DNA of 64,000 bases from Mesodorylaimus sp. YZB2_4. Lineage: Eukaryota > Nematoda > Enoplea > Dorylaimida > Dorylaimidae. Each line of letters starts with the position of its first letter. Position 1 is the stretch's first letter. Below the pieces are notes generated by a model. The model was not told the origin of the DNA and made no database searches. It worked only from the letters and a program-made list of their open reading frames with translations. The translations under genes and the position numbers were made by a program. The DNA lies in the NCBI GenBank assembly GCA_030248295.1, contig JASANH010000455.1, forward strand, positions 1 to 64,000, written 5' to 3'. This document shows, piece by piece, positions 45,660-58,300 of the stretch.

Positions 45660-45925
45660 GTGTCCACAGTGGATGACTCTGGGCAAGAAATTCGTATGTT
45701 TCATGCATTGCGACGCGACGAGGCAGCTTTGCGATGGATCATCCAACGGCATGCTTCTCCACGAACCACAATTACAGTAGGTCGGACGAGTGGGCAGCAT
45801 ACAACATCCACACGTGGCGGCTTCAACCATGTCCATCATCAGGTGAATTTTGTCGATCCAGTAACTGGAGCACATGCGCAGCCAATCGAATGTCATTGGG
45901 GCATATCAAGACGAAAATGATTGAT
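45660..45925 (+). pseudogene. Degenerate Merlin/ISXO2-like transposase remnant
   Basis: Two overlapping frames carry the end of a DDE transposase of the IS1595/Merlin type. One frame gives VNFVDPVTGAHAQPIECHW, very like the family's NFVDP-TG-HTQ-IE-W region that holds the last catalytic acid. Another frame gives SDEWAAYN, the usual block with the second aspartate. A frameshift between them and the lack of a full-length upstream part make it a dead fragment. Confidence 0.68.
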
Positions 45926-47649
45926 GATGATTGACTTCTGAAAATCTTTTGCCAGGCCATCTTGCTGAATAGTGGAAAAAGATGCACTCCAGTACACCAT
46001 TCAACGATATTTCACCGTGTGGGGACATGCTATATTTAAGAGGCCAAGGTTTCTCCGATGTGGAGACATGCTAAATACTGTAAATGCTTCTCCCAATACC
46101 CTCACACATGCGGAGACATATATTACATGTCCTAATACCGGGTAATCACTTGCGTATACACGGGATCGTGGCTCCACTATGGCAGGATATGCCACTCGCC
46201 CTGTGCACAGAAACGATAGTTACAGGCAGACGGGTGTATCGTACGCAGCGTTAACAATAACGATATTATGTCGTTAACGACATCTTCTCCAACGTCGTTG
46301 ACGAAACGATTGTATTGTATTGTATGACTTCGACTGCGAAGCACAGATCGTGCACTGATAAAGCAGAAGGACACATAAACGAAAGAAAATAAACAGCTCA
46401 TGTCGAGTAAAACTAATCAACGATATTTTTTATGAAATAACGGAAACGATGCGATATTTGTCCCAGAAAACGATATGATGTCGTTAATTATACCGTTAGT
46501 TCTTAGCTCCAAATTATGAAATCCCCGAGCCTTATATGTACGTTATTGAGCACAATCACAGGATATCGCTGTAGGTAAGTAAAGCGCTACATCAGTCTCC
46601 CAGAACCCGCACATTTTTCCCGACCCAAGTACTGTACCAGACGCGGCGTCAGAAAGCACCTGCACCAGGAGTATCTAGAATGTCAACAGTGTTCCCCAAC
46701 ATGTCAAAAAAGATTGTAGAATAAGCAAGCAGAAGATTAAAAATAGCCGGCGGTATGGAAAGGGGCATATTGACAGTATTTTGATGAGACTTCTGCTTGG
46801 ACGGCAGAGGTCTGATTTTGCACTTGCATAGTGAAATCAACGAGCCCATCCTATGAATACAAGGTCAGATCACATCCTCAATCAAATGGTAATCCAAGAA
46901 AGGTGAAGGAAGCTTTCAAGCGACCATGAATCTGGTAGTCCTTCTCCTTGGTGTCGGTGTCGCTAGTGCAATGGTGGACAATGATGGGCCATTAGGGCAA
47001 ATTGGCTAGCGAGCCAGATTCCGTCGACATGAATAGGGATTACGGCCGCAATTCGGTCAAAGAAGCAGACCTCAGTTTGTGCGGTCACAATCTGAACACG
47101 GAAGCAGCCCATCATCTAGACAAGGCTGGGCCGATCAAGTGGCAGCAATGGAGGAGGTGCCTCGGAAACAGTTGACTGTCGGACCTCCTTGAAGGGGTAA
47201 GTCCACTGTTTCTCTGCGGCCGCGGTGGTGCAGCGCAGTGGCGTAGCCAGGATTTGAGGTAGGGGGTGCTCACTTGAAAAATAAGGCATGTGAATTCAGC
47301 TGTTTTTGGCTACATCAGCCTGTGCGAGAGCGCGAAGCGCCCGAGAGGGGGTGGGCCCCCGCCCCGCCGGAGGCGGAAAATTTGAGTTTTATGGCTCCAA
47401 GAAACTGATTTTTCCACGACAAACCACCATATAATATATCAAATTAATCGAAGCTTGCGATTAGTCTACAATGCGCGAATTTAAAAATCAAGATCGAGAC
47501 ATAAAACATGAATGGGGAAAAATACGCACCACAGAGTGACTGGACATTACGATCACGTGAAATGTCTACAGGTCTACCTTGACACTTCTTCTAAGGAGGG
47601 GGGTGCATTTGCATCCTCGAACCCCCCCCCCCCCCTCCCCCCCGGCCTA

Positions 47650-48125
47650 CGCGCCTGCAGCGGTTTGGCATTCGTCTCTCCGTAATGCTTGGAAGCGAGT
47701 GGCTGGACTCGTCCTGGGTTCGATCCCTGGTGATGGAGGTCAGTTTGCGAACCGTAAACCCTCGCTGACTGCCTGCATGCCAGGATGACTCACCCGGTAC
47801 CTTCGAGGTGCAACGAGTGGAGAGACGGAAGCCAAACGAGGAGACAGTCACGGCTGTCGAACGCCGACAGGGTTCACAGCCCACCCGCCATCGTCCAAGG
47901 ATGTCGGTGTCCTGTCCAAGATGCCCTCGCGTGGAGGTGCTCCTCCACGCGAGGGCATCTTGGTGGAGTGGAGACGCGCAGAGGGACGCTGTCGAGAGAG
48001 CTGGTCACCTCACGGCCTCGTCTATCATATCATGACTGCTGGCCAGCTATAGGAAAAACGCCCGTTGGGAAAGTGGGGCGGCGCGGGGCGGCGCGGGGCC
48101 CAACCCACAAATTTTTTTTTTTAAA
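47650..48125 (+). repeat. SINE family A copy 4, most complete
   Basis: Plus-strand copy of about 475 bases. The head has GCAGCGGTTTGGCATTCGTC and, about 50 bases on, GGTTCGATCC, an exact fit to the RNA polymerase III B box. A shared body follows, then an oligo-T/A-rich end. A stray head-like piece (GCCGCGGTGGTGCAGCG, with an exact A-box match TGGTGCAGCG) lies at 47218-47235. The block around 47925-47965 contains a short inverted repeat, CCTCGCGTGGAGG/CCTCCACGCGAGG. Confidence 0.82.
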
Positions 48126-49340
48126 ATTTACTGTTTCTCTCCAGTGCTCAGAAGTCCAGCGGAAGCACCGCGACTCCTGAGCTTCATAGCCTGAGCTCCT
48201 GAGTTCCATCGGACAGGAATACTGAGATTTTTCTGCGCAAAAAACGATATTTAAACGCATCAACGATATCGTTTGAGAACCGGTTAACGATAGCGATATC
48301 TTTTTCCGTAACGATATATATCTACGTTAGACGGGTGGCAGTGTAATGTCGATCGTAATGTAAAGTTGGTGGGACGAGTGGCATATCCTGTTGGCACGGG
48401 ATATGGTCATACTTGCCAACTGGCTCTTGCACCCAGCTCACTGATGACTCACCCCACTGTAGCTTTACCTGGCCTGCATTCATTTTCCTACCATCTTTTG
48501 CAACATGCTCGTGTTTTCCTGCCCATTGCATTGGATGGGGGCGATAAAGCGGGCTGCTAGTCTACATCGCCTTGCCCTATATGGTCAGTGCGCGGGGGGC
48601 GGTCGTCAGGTGAGTGTGCCGATCAATCGTAGGCTGCTGCCTTTACCTGGCTCGCCCTCGTAGGCACTCGTAGGCCCGTTGGATGGGGGTCGGTGGACGA
48701 CACAACAATCCTGTCGTCATTCCGTGTTTGCGGTCGATTCGAGCGCGGCCACGTTTTCCACTATTGCCAGCCTACCGAAATCTACGCTAAGTTTTGCCGA
48801 CAGGTTTCGTTGTCATTCGTCGGCCTGTGTGTCTATGGAGTAGTCGAATGGAGTAGGGGTGCGCGTTTTTGTGAAAAATATTCGTTCAAGGTCATTTTTC
48901 TCTTTTGCTTATGCCCAAATATTACCTTGTCTCTTTATTGACTAGGCAGGCGAGACGGGGACGAAGCGAGGATATGTTACGAGCACGACAACGCCGTGTC
49001 ATTTTTCGAATGGTGACGCCGTCTAGTGTTGACCCACGCCGACGACGACGATAAACTTTTGTAGACACAACGTTTAGAAAGTTTTCCCTTCTTGCCTTTG
49101 CTCGGTCATGAACGTGAATTGATTGGGACCAGCTTGTTATGGACGAAAATGTCCTGCCTCGTCGAGTCAGTCAGTGGGCGCGAGTTGGAAGCGATTCATT
49201 CCCGTCTTATCTCCAATGTGAACAAGTGAATCAACAAATGGCTTCGAAGCTATGAGACCAGCGAATTTACGCCTTTTTGATTTGATACGACGTTACTATT
49301 TTTTAAATATATTGAAAAAACGCCGGGCGTTTTTCAAAAA

Positions 49341-52300
49341 ATGCCAAAATTAAAAATGAAATTGGAAATTTTCTTTTTTCGTTTGTTATTTCCATCTTCA
49401 TCTTTTCTACGTCGTCTTTATTTGTGTTTCTATTTTTGTATATTCTCATTTTCATCTCGAACTTTGGCCATTGATGAATCGATGCGATATTATCAAGACG
49501 TTGGTGGAATTTATAGCAAAAACCATACTCTCTATTTTCAAGACGGCCCTTATCGAGCCACTAAAAATCTTGTTGTCCAGGCTGGAGCTAATCTCACAAT
49601 TGAACAAGGGGTCAAGATTTATTTCGATAAAGGTGTCGGAATTGTGGTGCAGGGAATCTTACATGCTGTGGTAAGTCTGGTCTGTGGGATTTGAAATGTG
49701 GTTTGCAATGCAAGTTCTCAGAACGAGGCCGTAGCTGCCAAATGCACGCTTCAATCATCAATGGACAGGTTTATTAGCAGACTTGTTTGTGGAGGGAGAA
49801 CTGGATTCGGCTTTGAGCAATGAAGTTGTTTGTACTGTAGAAAACCAGCGAATTAGAAGATTGAATTCGTGCGATAAAATTTTGAAATATAGTCGATCTC
49901 TGTTCGAGCAAAAGAACTTTTGTTGCAGTTAACCCAGGCCGATTGTAGCTACAGCAGAGTACTATAGATTAATCGAGATTTAATCGATTCTAAATTCGAA
50001 TCCAAGGACGAATGATTTTCTTACAAAAATGCACTTTTCCCACTTTTGGGGATTTCGATTTGGATCTGGTCGGGGATTGAGCCCAAGGTGAACAGTATTT
50101 GGCGCGTGCGTGGGCTACCTCGGGGGATTTCGAGGACCATGCGGACGTCCAGACAACGTAAGCTGTCTGGCTATTGTCTGGTCTACCTGCTGGACATTGG
50201 ACGCTGGTCGAGGCGAGGTAAACAACAAACAAGCCTGTTCTCGGACGATTGATCAAGGAAAATGCATGGCAGAAATGACCATTTTTGGTTAGGGCGGCGT
50301 GGTGCTGACTGGGATTGGTTTCATGCTTCCTGGAGCAGAAATTGGTTTTTGAACGCGGGCGAAAATTGAATAGCGCCTTTTGTGAAAGCCGAGGGGTGGG
50401 TTAATCCTCTTAGGTTTTTATACAGGTGTTTTTCGGCCACCTTTTTGTCCGGTGCATTTGAGGTCATTAAGGGGTCTGTGTACTTGTAAATGTCCAACGG
50501 CTGACTTGCACTTGGCCTTTTCACCTTTTTCTCTGAGGTGCTAGTCCTAAATGATGGTTGGCAATGTTTTCCTTTCTTGCGAGTTGACCGTGGTCAGTAC
50601 GGTGTACAATAGAGTGTTGTTTGTGCAGGGGAGCTGGTACGTGCCTATTCAATTCTTGCCCAGCCGATCGCCGGCCAACGACGAACACGAGGTTGAATTT
50701 CCTAATTATCGACTGGTCGACGGGCCGACAACTCGCCAAGGTCGATTGGAGACCTATTATAACGGACGATGGAGGGCCGTTTGTACCAGAAACACAAAGT
50801 ATGTACAGCACAATCGTCTTTATTATGGGACTGTGCCCTAAGGTGGGAGACTGGTCTTCGATTATGAACGTGGGAAGTAGATGATTCAGGTGGCAGGAAG
50901 CTGGCATAAAATCCTAGCCTAGTCACGGGTGCTCGTCCTAGCGTGAAAAGAAATGATTAGCATATCGGGCACACGTCAGCTGTGCCAGCTTGTAGCGTGC
51001 AAGTGACTCATGCATCAAACTTTGAGAGCTGTTGAAGATGCCATTCTTGGCCATTATCTCCAAGCATGGCTAAAAGGCAATCAAAGGGAGCGTGCAGTGA
51101 ATGGGAGGGCTTATGCAATAGAGCTTTCTTTTTCAGTTGGACCGATGTTGACTACGCCGTGGCTTGTCGAGCCATGGGATTCTCGGGTGGTGGTTTCTGG
51201 CGATGGTATCGACGGAACAATGATACGCATCCGTTAGCAATGCCCAGGCCCGGCTGCCAAGCCTCGATGACGTCACTGACACAATGCGTGAATTGGACCG
51301 ATTCTATGATCGGTTTGGGTGAATTCTTATGCCAAGGCGAGGACGATTTGGGTCTGATTTGTTGGGGCCCACCGACATTCCAAGGATGGCAGTTCCATTG
51401 GCGAGGTGTCGAGTTCGTCAATGCCCCGTGGATCGAAGTGCCTGCTGATCTGGATAACATCGCGTTGCAAAGACAGTCCAAGTCGAGGATGGAGTGGGTC
51501 CATATTCATTATGCGGGATACGACAGGTGAGAGGCAGGGCATGCAAGTTGGGACCAGCTGCTAAATGAGTGGTTTGCTTTGCAGAGAAACGGATAATAGC
51601 ACTGCAGCGATCTACGTGCAAGGGATGCCACCTGTGCTCAATTTCGTGAATGTCCTGCATAGTGCCAGGGACGGCATCAGAATCATCGAACCAGATGGAC
51701 CCGTCGAAATCACCAATTGCACCATAAACTATAATCGAGGTGAGAAAGTATGGGCATACTTTCTCCCCCCCCCCCCCCGCCTGTTGGGCCGGCCAGGACA
51801 TCGAACCCTTCCTTTCGAAACTCCCCCTCCACTTCAGGTCCAGCCCTGGCCTCCAAGCACAGGCCAATTATCCAGCCAGCCTACAGTACTGCATGTAAAC
51901 AGTCATACAACTCACTCACTGGACTCGACCCAAACCTGACCTGTCTCACACGCAATCAGATCAGGCTTAGGCGATCTGATCTGATCTTTACCCCCTCCCC
52001 GCAACCCCTCTCTAACCCAGCCGACCTTGCCCATACTTGGAGGTAAGACTGTGGTGGATAGGTCATTCAAATGTAGGCATTCCTGGGGCGGTCGAAAGGG
52101 AGGGCTCTTTAGTTTGATGCACCTGGTACTTGTAAGTTCTGAGCAAAGGTCGACTTGAGTCTTCTGGTTTGTCTGTGAGGGGTGTTAGAGAGCCCGTTGA
52201 AATCAAGTGATTTCTTTTCTAGGACATGGTGTGGTTGTGGAGAACACGACTGATGGTAGAGTTTTTATAAACGAAACGCGAATCCAGTTCAATTGGGGCG

Positions 52301-55300
52301 ATGGAATTCAGTACTCGGTGCGAACGAGGGCAGGATATTCGGCTTTACTTGGTACGTGCGTGATGGCGCATGCGTCGTGGCTGATAACCATTTATCGTTT
52401 GCAGACCGATTCGCCTACGATACTGTTTCGTATTATGAACCAGAGTTTCCCGAAATGAATTTCTGCAAGGATCATCAATTATCGGGGAAAAGACGACATT
52501 TTCCACACGTTATCGCTGCCCAACTACCCAACGGCACGGCGATGACCAACGATTCTTCGTTTCCATGCTACATGGTAAGGGTATGGCTGAGGGAATGACT
52601 TATGAACTCGTTGACCGTCATGAACAGCACTCATCTGGTCGATGGTCATTCTTGACTGCTAGGATGGGAGGGCGGGCTTTCTTATATTTTTACTCGCTTG
52701 ATGGGAGTAGCCATTGACGCCTGCCGCCTGTCACGAGCACAATAGGCAGTGAGTGTCGTCCAGTGCCTGATCGAAGGACAGGAAGTGGAGGAAGGGCGAG
52801 GTCGACCTAGATTTATGCGCATTCTAGGTACCGTCTACGCCAACATTTCAATGACCCGTAACGTGCATGGGCATTGAGGGAGGGTGAAATGGGCGCATGT
52901 CATTGGTTAGGCGCCGAAGGGTGATTACAGGAATGTAGGACGTGGGAACGCTAATTTCGATGTGAACGGCTCGTTACGTTTCCGGGCTGAAACAGGTGCT
53001 TTGCATAAGAAAGTGGAAATGCACGGGAACGGAAAGGGCGGATTTGGGAGAGAGGTTTAGCGCATAGGTCTGGGAATAATACTGCTGAAATCACTTTGAT
53101 TTAATTTTATCATTTTTTATCCTCCTAAGCACCAGTAGTTTCTGTTCACGCCATATAATGATTAGGCAACGAATTGACTCTTGGTCTTGATAAAATAATT
53201 GAAAACCTTGAAGGAGCCATGCACGAAGGACTGGGTACTTCTAAAACATTGTGTCAGAATGAGCGTGGTCAAAACTTCCCTACCCTCTCAGAACTGAATC
53301 TATATCTCAAGGCATGGCCCGCCATGGCATACCGTTTCTGGCCCTTGCATAACATCGGCGCCTCTGCAGTCTAAGGTACTGTAATTATGTATTGTCAAGA
53401 GGTCAATTAGGGAGCGCGTTGTGAAGCTGGTGAAGTGGTAAAACAGGAACTCGGACAGGGTGCTCTATTTCTCCAGAAAATTTAGCCGTGAGACGCTGAA
53501 CGAAGATGCTGGATCTGACGAATCGCACGCTCGCACAGACACAGGAGGTGCAGGCGGAGGAGCAGACAGGACAGAAGGCTGCACAGGAGTCTGGAGTCGC
53601 ACGCTCTGGAGATTGATACTGTTCTGTTTTCAGAAACTTTCTCTTCCACCCAAATTGCCTTATACGTACACGATACAGTTTTTGGATATCCGTAATTATA
53701 ATCCTCGACGATTGGGTACTCGGACGTATGTGCAAATTTGTGACAACTACGTGAATGGGTGTGCAACGCCCCGTTACAAGATACCTCTATACGACAATGT
53801 CATGATTCCTAGTGTGGATGCGATGTAGGTGGTCAGTTGGGAGTGACCAGGGCAGCAATCAGTTTCTATCGTTTTTAGAAACACTGCCGCCGGACTGTGG
53901 ATCGGATTGAAACACGAAGGTGCGCCGAATGGCCAGTTGTATGGGGATATTCGATTGGTGATGAAGATACATGCTAGTGTGAAGGGTAAGGGTGACATTG
54001 ATTTGTTTTCGTTACTCTAATTAGTTTTTATTTACAGATCAAGTGATCTATGGTCTGAACGTCAGCAATTCGCGTGTGACGCACAATTGGGGCAAAGGCA
54101 TCTTTTTGGCCAATTTACGTGATCGGACAGTGATCAATAACGTCACTATAATGTACAATCGTCATGTGGCCGGTGTGCACGTGTTGGGCGGTGCTGGCGA
54201 TATCTGGATCAATAACTCGTATATCGAGAACAATCTGGGCGATGGGGTCAACATATCTTATTGTGGTGGCTCAACTATCGTCAATAGTACATCTATCAGT
54301 AACAACACGCTGAGAGGGATCGCCTTCCATTACAACGACTCGTATCCGTTCCTTCCGGTCAAGCAAGAAATAGTTATCAAAGGCCGGCCATCGAATAACA
54401 ACGATTATAAACCGACTATGATCAATTATAATTTTTGGGGTGGTATTTTGATTGGAAATTTTTGCGCGCACGCATTGAATCCAGTGGCGTATCCGAAGGT
54501 GATTGTGAATTATGTGGAATTGATTGGGAATAAGTATCATCCGGCATTCGAATATCATAGTTGCCAGCGGGATAACCAACCTTATCCGACCACTGTGGAA
54601 TTCTCTGGATCTCGATGTCAATATTCGACTGGATTCTGCGTGCGAGTTCAACCAGCTGTGAACATAAGGTTGGATATAAATGATAATATATTTTTCAATA
54701 ATGAGAGGAGCGTACTGATTGTGAGAAATAAGGGCCACCCGCAATTGGCTCATTTACCGGCCATGGTATCGATTACGAGGAATCAGATGAAATTCAATTC
54801 GGGACCATTCATAGTGAATATCGGATTGAATGATAGATCAGCAGTTCAGAAAATGCATTTCAATTTACAAAATGAAATTCGTGAGAATACGGTATTTAAT
54901 CCGTTCCCGTTCTTGACTGCGAGGTAAGTTGTAGTTTTGTGAATTTTGTTTTTTAGAGATGTGATAAGCGTATGCTCTTTTTAGGCATCAACCGTACGCA
55001 GCCTTGATCGTCTCGTCTTCGAATGTGGTCCTTCGACGGAACTGTTTTAATAATCCTCGAGCAGAGTACGAGATCGCAACTGATTTGGATGAACATTATC
55101 GAGTGATTGATGCCGAAGAGAATAATTGGGGCGGAAGTGATCCATCGATTTTTATGTACAAGATATTCGATCATTTCAAACGATACACCTTGGCCACGAT
55201 CGACGTCGATCCTTATATGGCTATATGCAATGCGCAGACGCCGAGAATCACTCCGTTGTTTAGTTTTTATCGTCAATTTCGTAAATCCGAATTGCCGAAT

Positions 55301-58300
55301 GTGTTGGGCGGAGTTGTGTACGAGAACACGGACCTGTCGACTGGCGAGTACACGGTGGTGGACGATTTGCACGTGGCGCCCGGAGCAACGTTGAATTTGG
55401 CACCGGGCGTGACACTGAAGTTCAAGGACTCGATCGGATTATTGGTGCAAGGCGAATTATTGAGGGCGTCGTATCCGAGCTCGCAGCAATCCGCTTCCGA
55501 TCCCATATTGTTTACGAGAATCGGTTGGGAACCGCCCGCAGTGCCCAACATACGATTAGTGTCCATGGACCCGTTACATCCGAAAGGTCGACCGGCGACT
55601 GAAGGACGTTTGGAAGTGATGATCGATGGTGAATGGGGGACGGTGTGCAATCGAAGTTGGACGGTGGAGCTGGCCTCGTTGGCGTGTAATCAGTTGGGTA
55701 TGATTATCGATCCTGAATTTTTGGAGAACTGGATCGCTTACGTATCGCCGGGCGAATTGCCTATTATTATGGATATTATTCGATGCGAAGAATGGGAAAC
55801 GGACTTGACTCGGTGTCGACACGATACGCCCTGGGAGACGAGGAACAATTCGTGCAAGCCGTACGACATTGTTGGAGTGCGATGCGTGGAACCGCATTGG
55901 GCTGGTGTTCGGTATACTTTATTGGCCAATCCACCGACTGTGACTGGACAAAGTGCAATAAGGAATTTGATCATTGAAAAAGCCGGTTTGTTGGATTATG
56001 GAGCCCCCGAATTCGTTGCCGCTTTACAAATCGATTGGAACTGTCACCTGTTTCAAGATTTGATCGTTCGAGACAATTTCTGGAATGGAGTCGATATCAT
56101 TTACAATGACCTCGTGCGGAAACCGAAGGTTAGTAATAGCCGATTCGAACGCAATCGACGACACGGAATGCGATTGAGATCGGTCGGATTGACGATGGAG
56201 TACGTTGTGGTGGCGAACAATGACAATGCTGGCATTATGTACAATCCGATCGTGTCGGCCAAGGAGCAAAGAGACGTTTATACGTGGATTCACAGACAGG
56301 ACGCAGTCACCAACAATGTTAACGTGATTCCGGACTCGAATTTGGAGGAAGTGCATTTGACACCGGCCTTGAGAGAACAACGTCAATTCTTGGTGAGCAA
56401 GGAAGTGGGCGAGTGTCAGAACGTCAGTGTGGCACGCCCGTGCTCGTATACCTTACGTGTTGTGGCCAGTGGTGGTCAAGTGGGTGTCGAGTCGAGGATT
56501 GGCGTACAAATTATTAGTCGACCGAGCAATTTGTCCGATGAGAACATGATATTCATTGATGGAAGTCAACAGCGAAGATGGAACATGAGGAACGACTTGA
56601 TCTACTTCCCCGTCGTCACACAGTTGAACACTTTGACCATACAGTATAACCGAAGTTATGGACCAGCTGCGATCGTAGTTTTGCTGCTGTATTTGGACTG
56701 TAAGTTGTGTTTGGCTCATGGGCGAGGGGGTTGTCCTGAGTTGGTTGAACCAAACTTTAAGCTCGGGGTGCAATTCACCATATGCAGAGTTATGGGGCTC
56801 AGTTGGTTCCACACTGCTTGGACCGTGAGGCCGCAGTTCTGCTCCAGCTGAGTGGCTGCTGATGGCGATTTAGTAGGTCCATCGCTGGCTTTGCACGCCT
56901 GGTCCTGGGCGACTCACCCACTGCGGTCAAGTGGCGGACGCCGAGCGAGTAGAGAATCAGGAAACTTGTCCTCAAACAAGGGAGGGTCCCTCCCTCCTCG
57001 CACGCTATCATCCAGGAAGCTGGAATCGGCATAGTGTGTCCTCGGCGGAGGTGCTCCTAGTGGAGACGTTAAAGGGAACCTGCCGTGAGATGTGACCCCA
57101 CCTATCATATCATGACTAGGCAAAACGAGGGGGAGGGTTGGAGGTTGGGTTGGTTCCTGCGCCATCCCAGTTCCCCCACGGGACTTCCAAATGATAAGCG
57201 AGGCTGTGAGATGACCAGCTTTCACGGCAGCTTCCCTCTGCGCGTCTCATCCTGTGCCAGCACTAGCGTCACAGGATGATGCTGGGCGAGAAGGCTGGAT
57301 CTTTCCCGACTTGTGTCAGAGAACCAGCTGCCTAATTCTCGCTCGTTCGGCCACTTGACGGTTTGGGTGAGTCGTCCACTGCCAGGCGTGCCAGGCTAGC
57401 GACGGACTAAATTGCTGTCGAAGACTGGCTCCTTCTCCGAACAACGGGCTTACTAAACTGCCGTCCTCAGCTGGAACAGAACTGCGGCCTCCTGGTCAAG
57501 GTTGCGGGACCAACGCCAACTGAGCCACCGCAGATCTGCTATTTGGAGAGCCTCTCCTTTTTTGAAATGGCGCTGGGCTTATTGATGTCGACCCCTTTGC
57601 CGATGCTGTTGGTGAAATCCTCGGCTCGCCCTAGGGCTGACCAGAAGATGGCTCAAGCAACAGGAACAAGCCCACACAGTCCGCGGACACCTCGTGCTAT
57701 AGTTTACTGTCCCACACCACAAGGGCCGTGTAGACTTACAATTCGGGGAGCAGCCGCACGTGCCGGCCGTCAAAGAGGCTCTGACGGACCTTGGCTCGAA
57801 GTGGTCACAGAGCAGTTCAGACCAGGAATTCAGACCAGTCTTCTACCGACGTCTGCAAACCAACCAGACCTTGGTCTCGTGCTGGCCCTGACTTAGGAGA
57901 GACCGGCTCCCTGAACCAGTGCGCCAATGGGTTGGAGATGCCCTTTACATTAATTAGCTCAGTTCTGTCTTGCCTTCAGTCCGAGTGTCAATCGATCACT
58001 GCATTTTAGATTACCAACTGATCGATACGTTCATTCACATGAGGTATAGTCGGATCGAGAATAATCAATACGCAGTGGCCACCTTGCATTACTCGAATTT
58101 CACGCACGATGATGGTTCAATTATCAATCGTCACATACGCGAACAGTTGTGGTTTCGTAGAACGAATTTTACTAGGAATAGAGAAGCCGTCATTTGGGTG
58201 AATGGCCCTTTACGCGATTTCAGTCAATACAGTCCGATCGCGGAAATTGAATATTATATCGATAATTGTTCGATCACTTTGAATAACGGGAGCATCATAG

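Larger units (their letters stand above)
44091..49340. other. Repeat-rich 5 kb without an intact gene
   Basis: Besides the SINE A pieces and the transposase remnant, 46190-46500 and 48240-48330 are dense in the word AACGATA and its complement, and may be worn ends of one DNA element. The bark promoter is expected just before 49341. Confidence 0.45.

Noticed and set aside
54271-54753. 160-residue minus frame within bark exon 9
   Set aside because: Antisense shadow of a long coding exon; the plus frame is supported by family match and splice phases.
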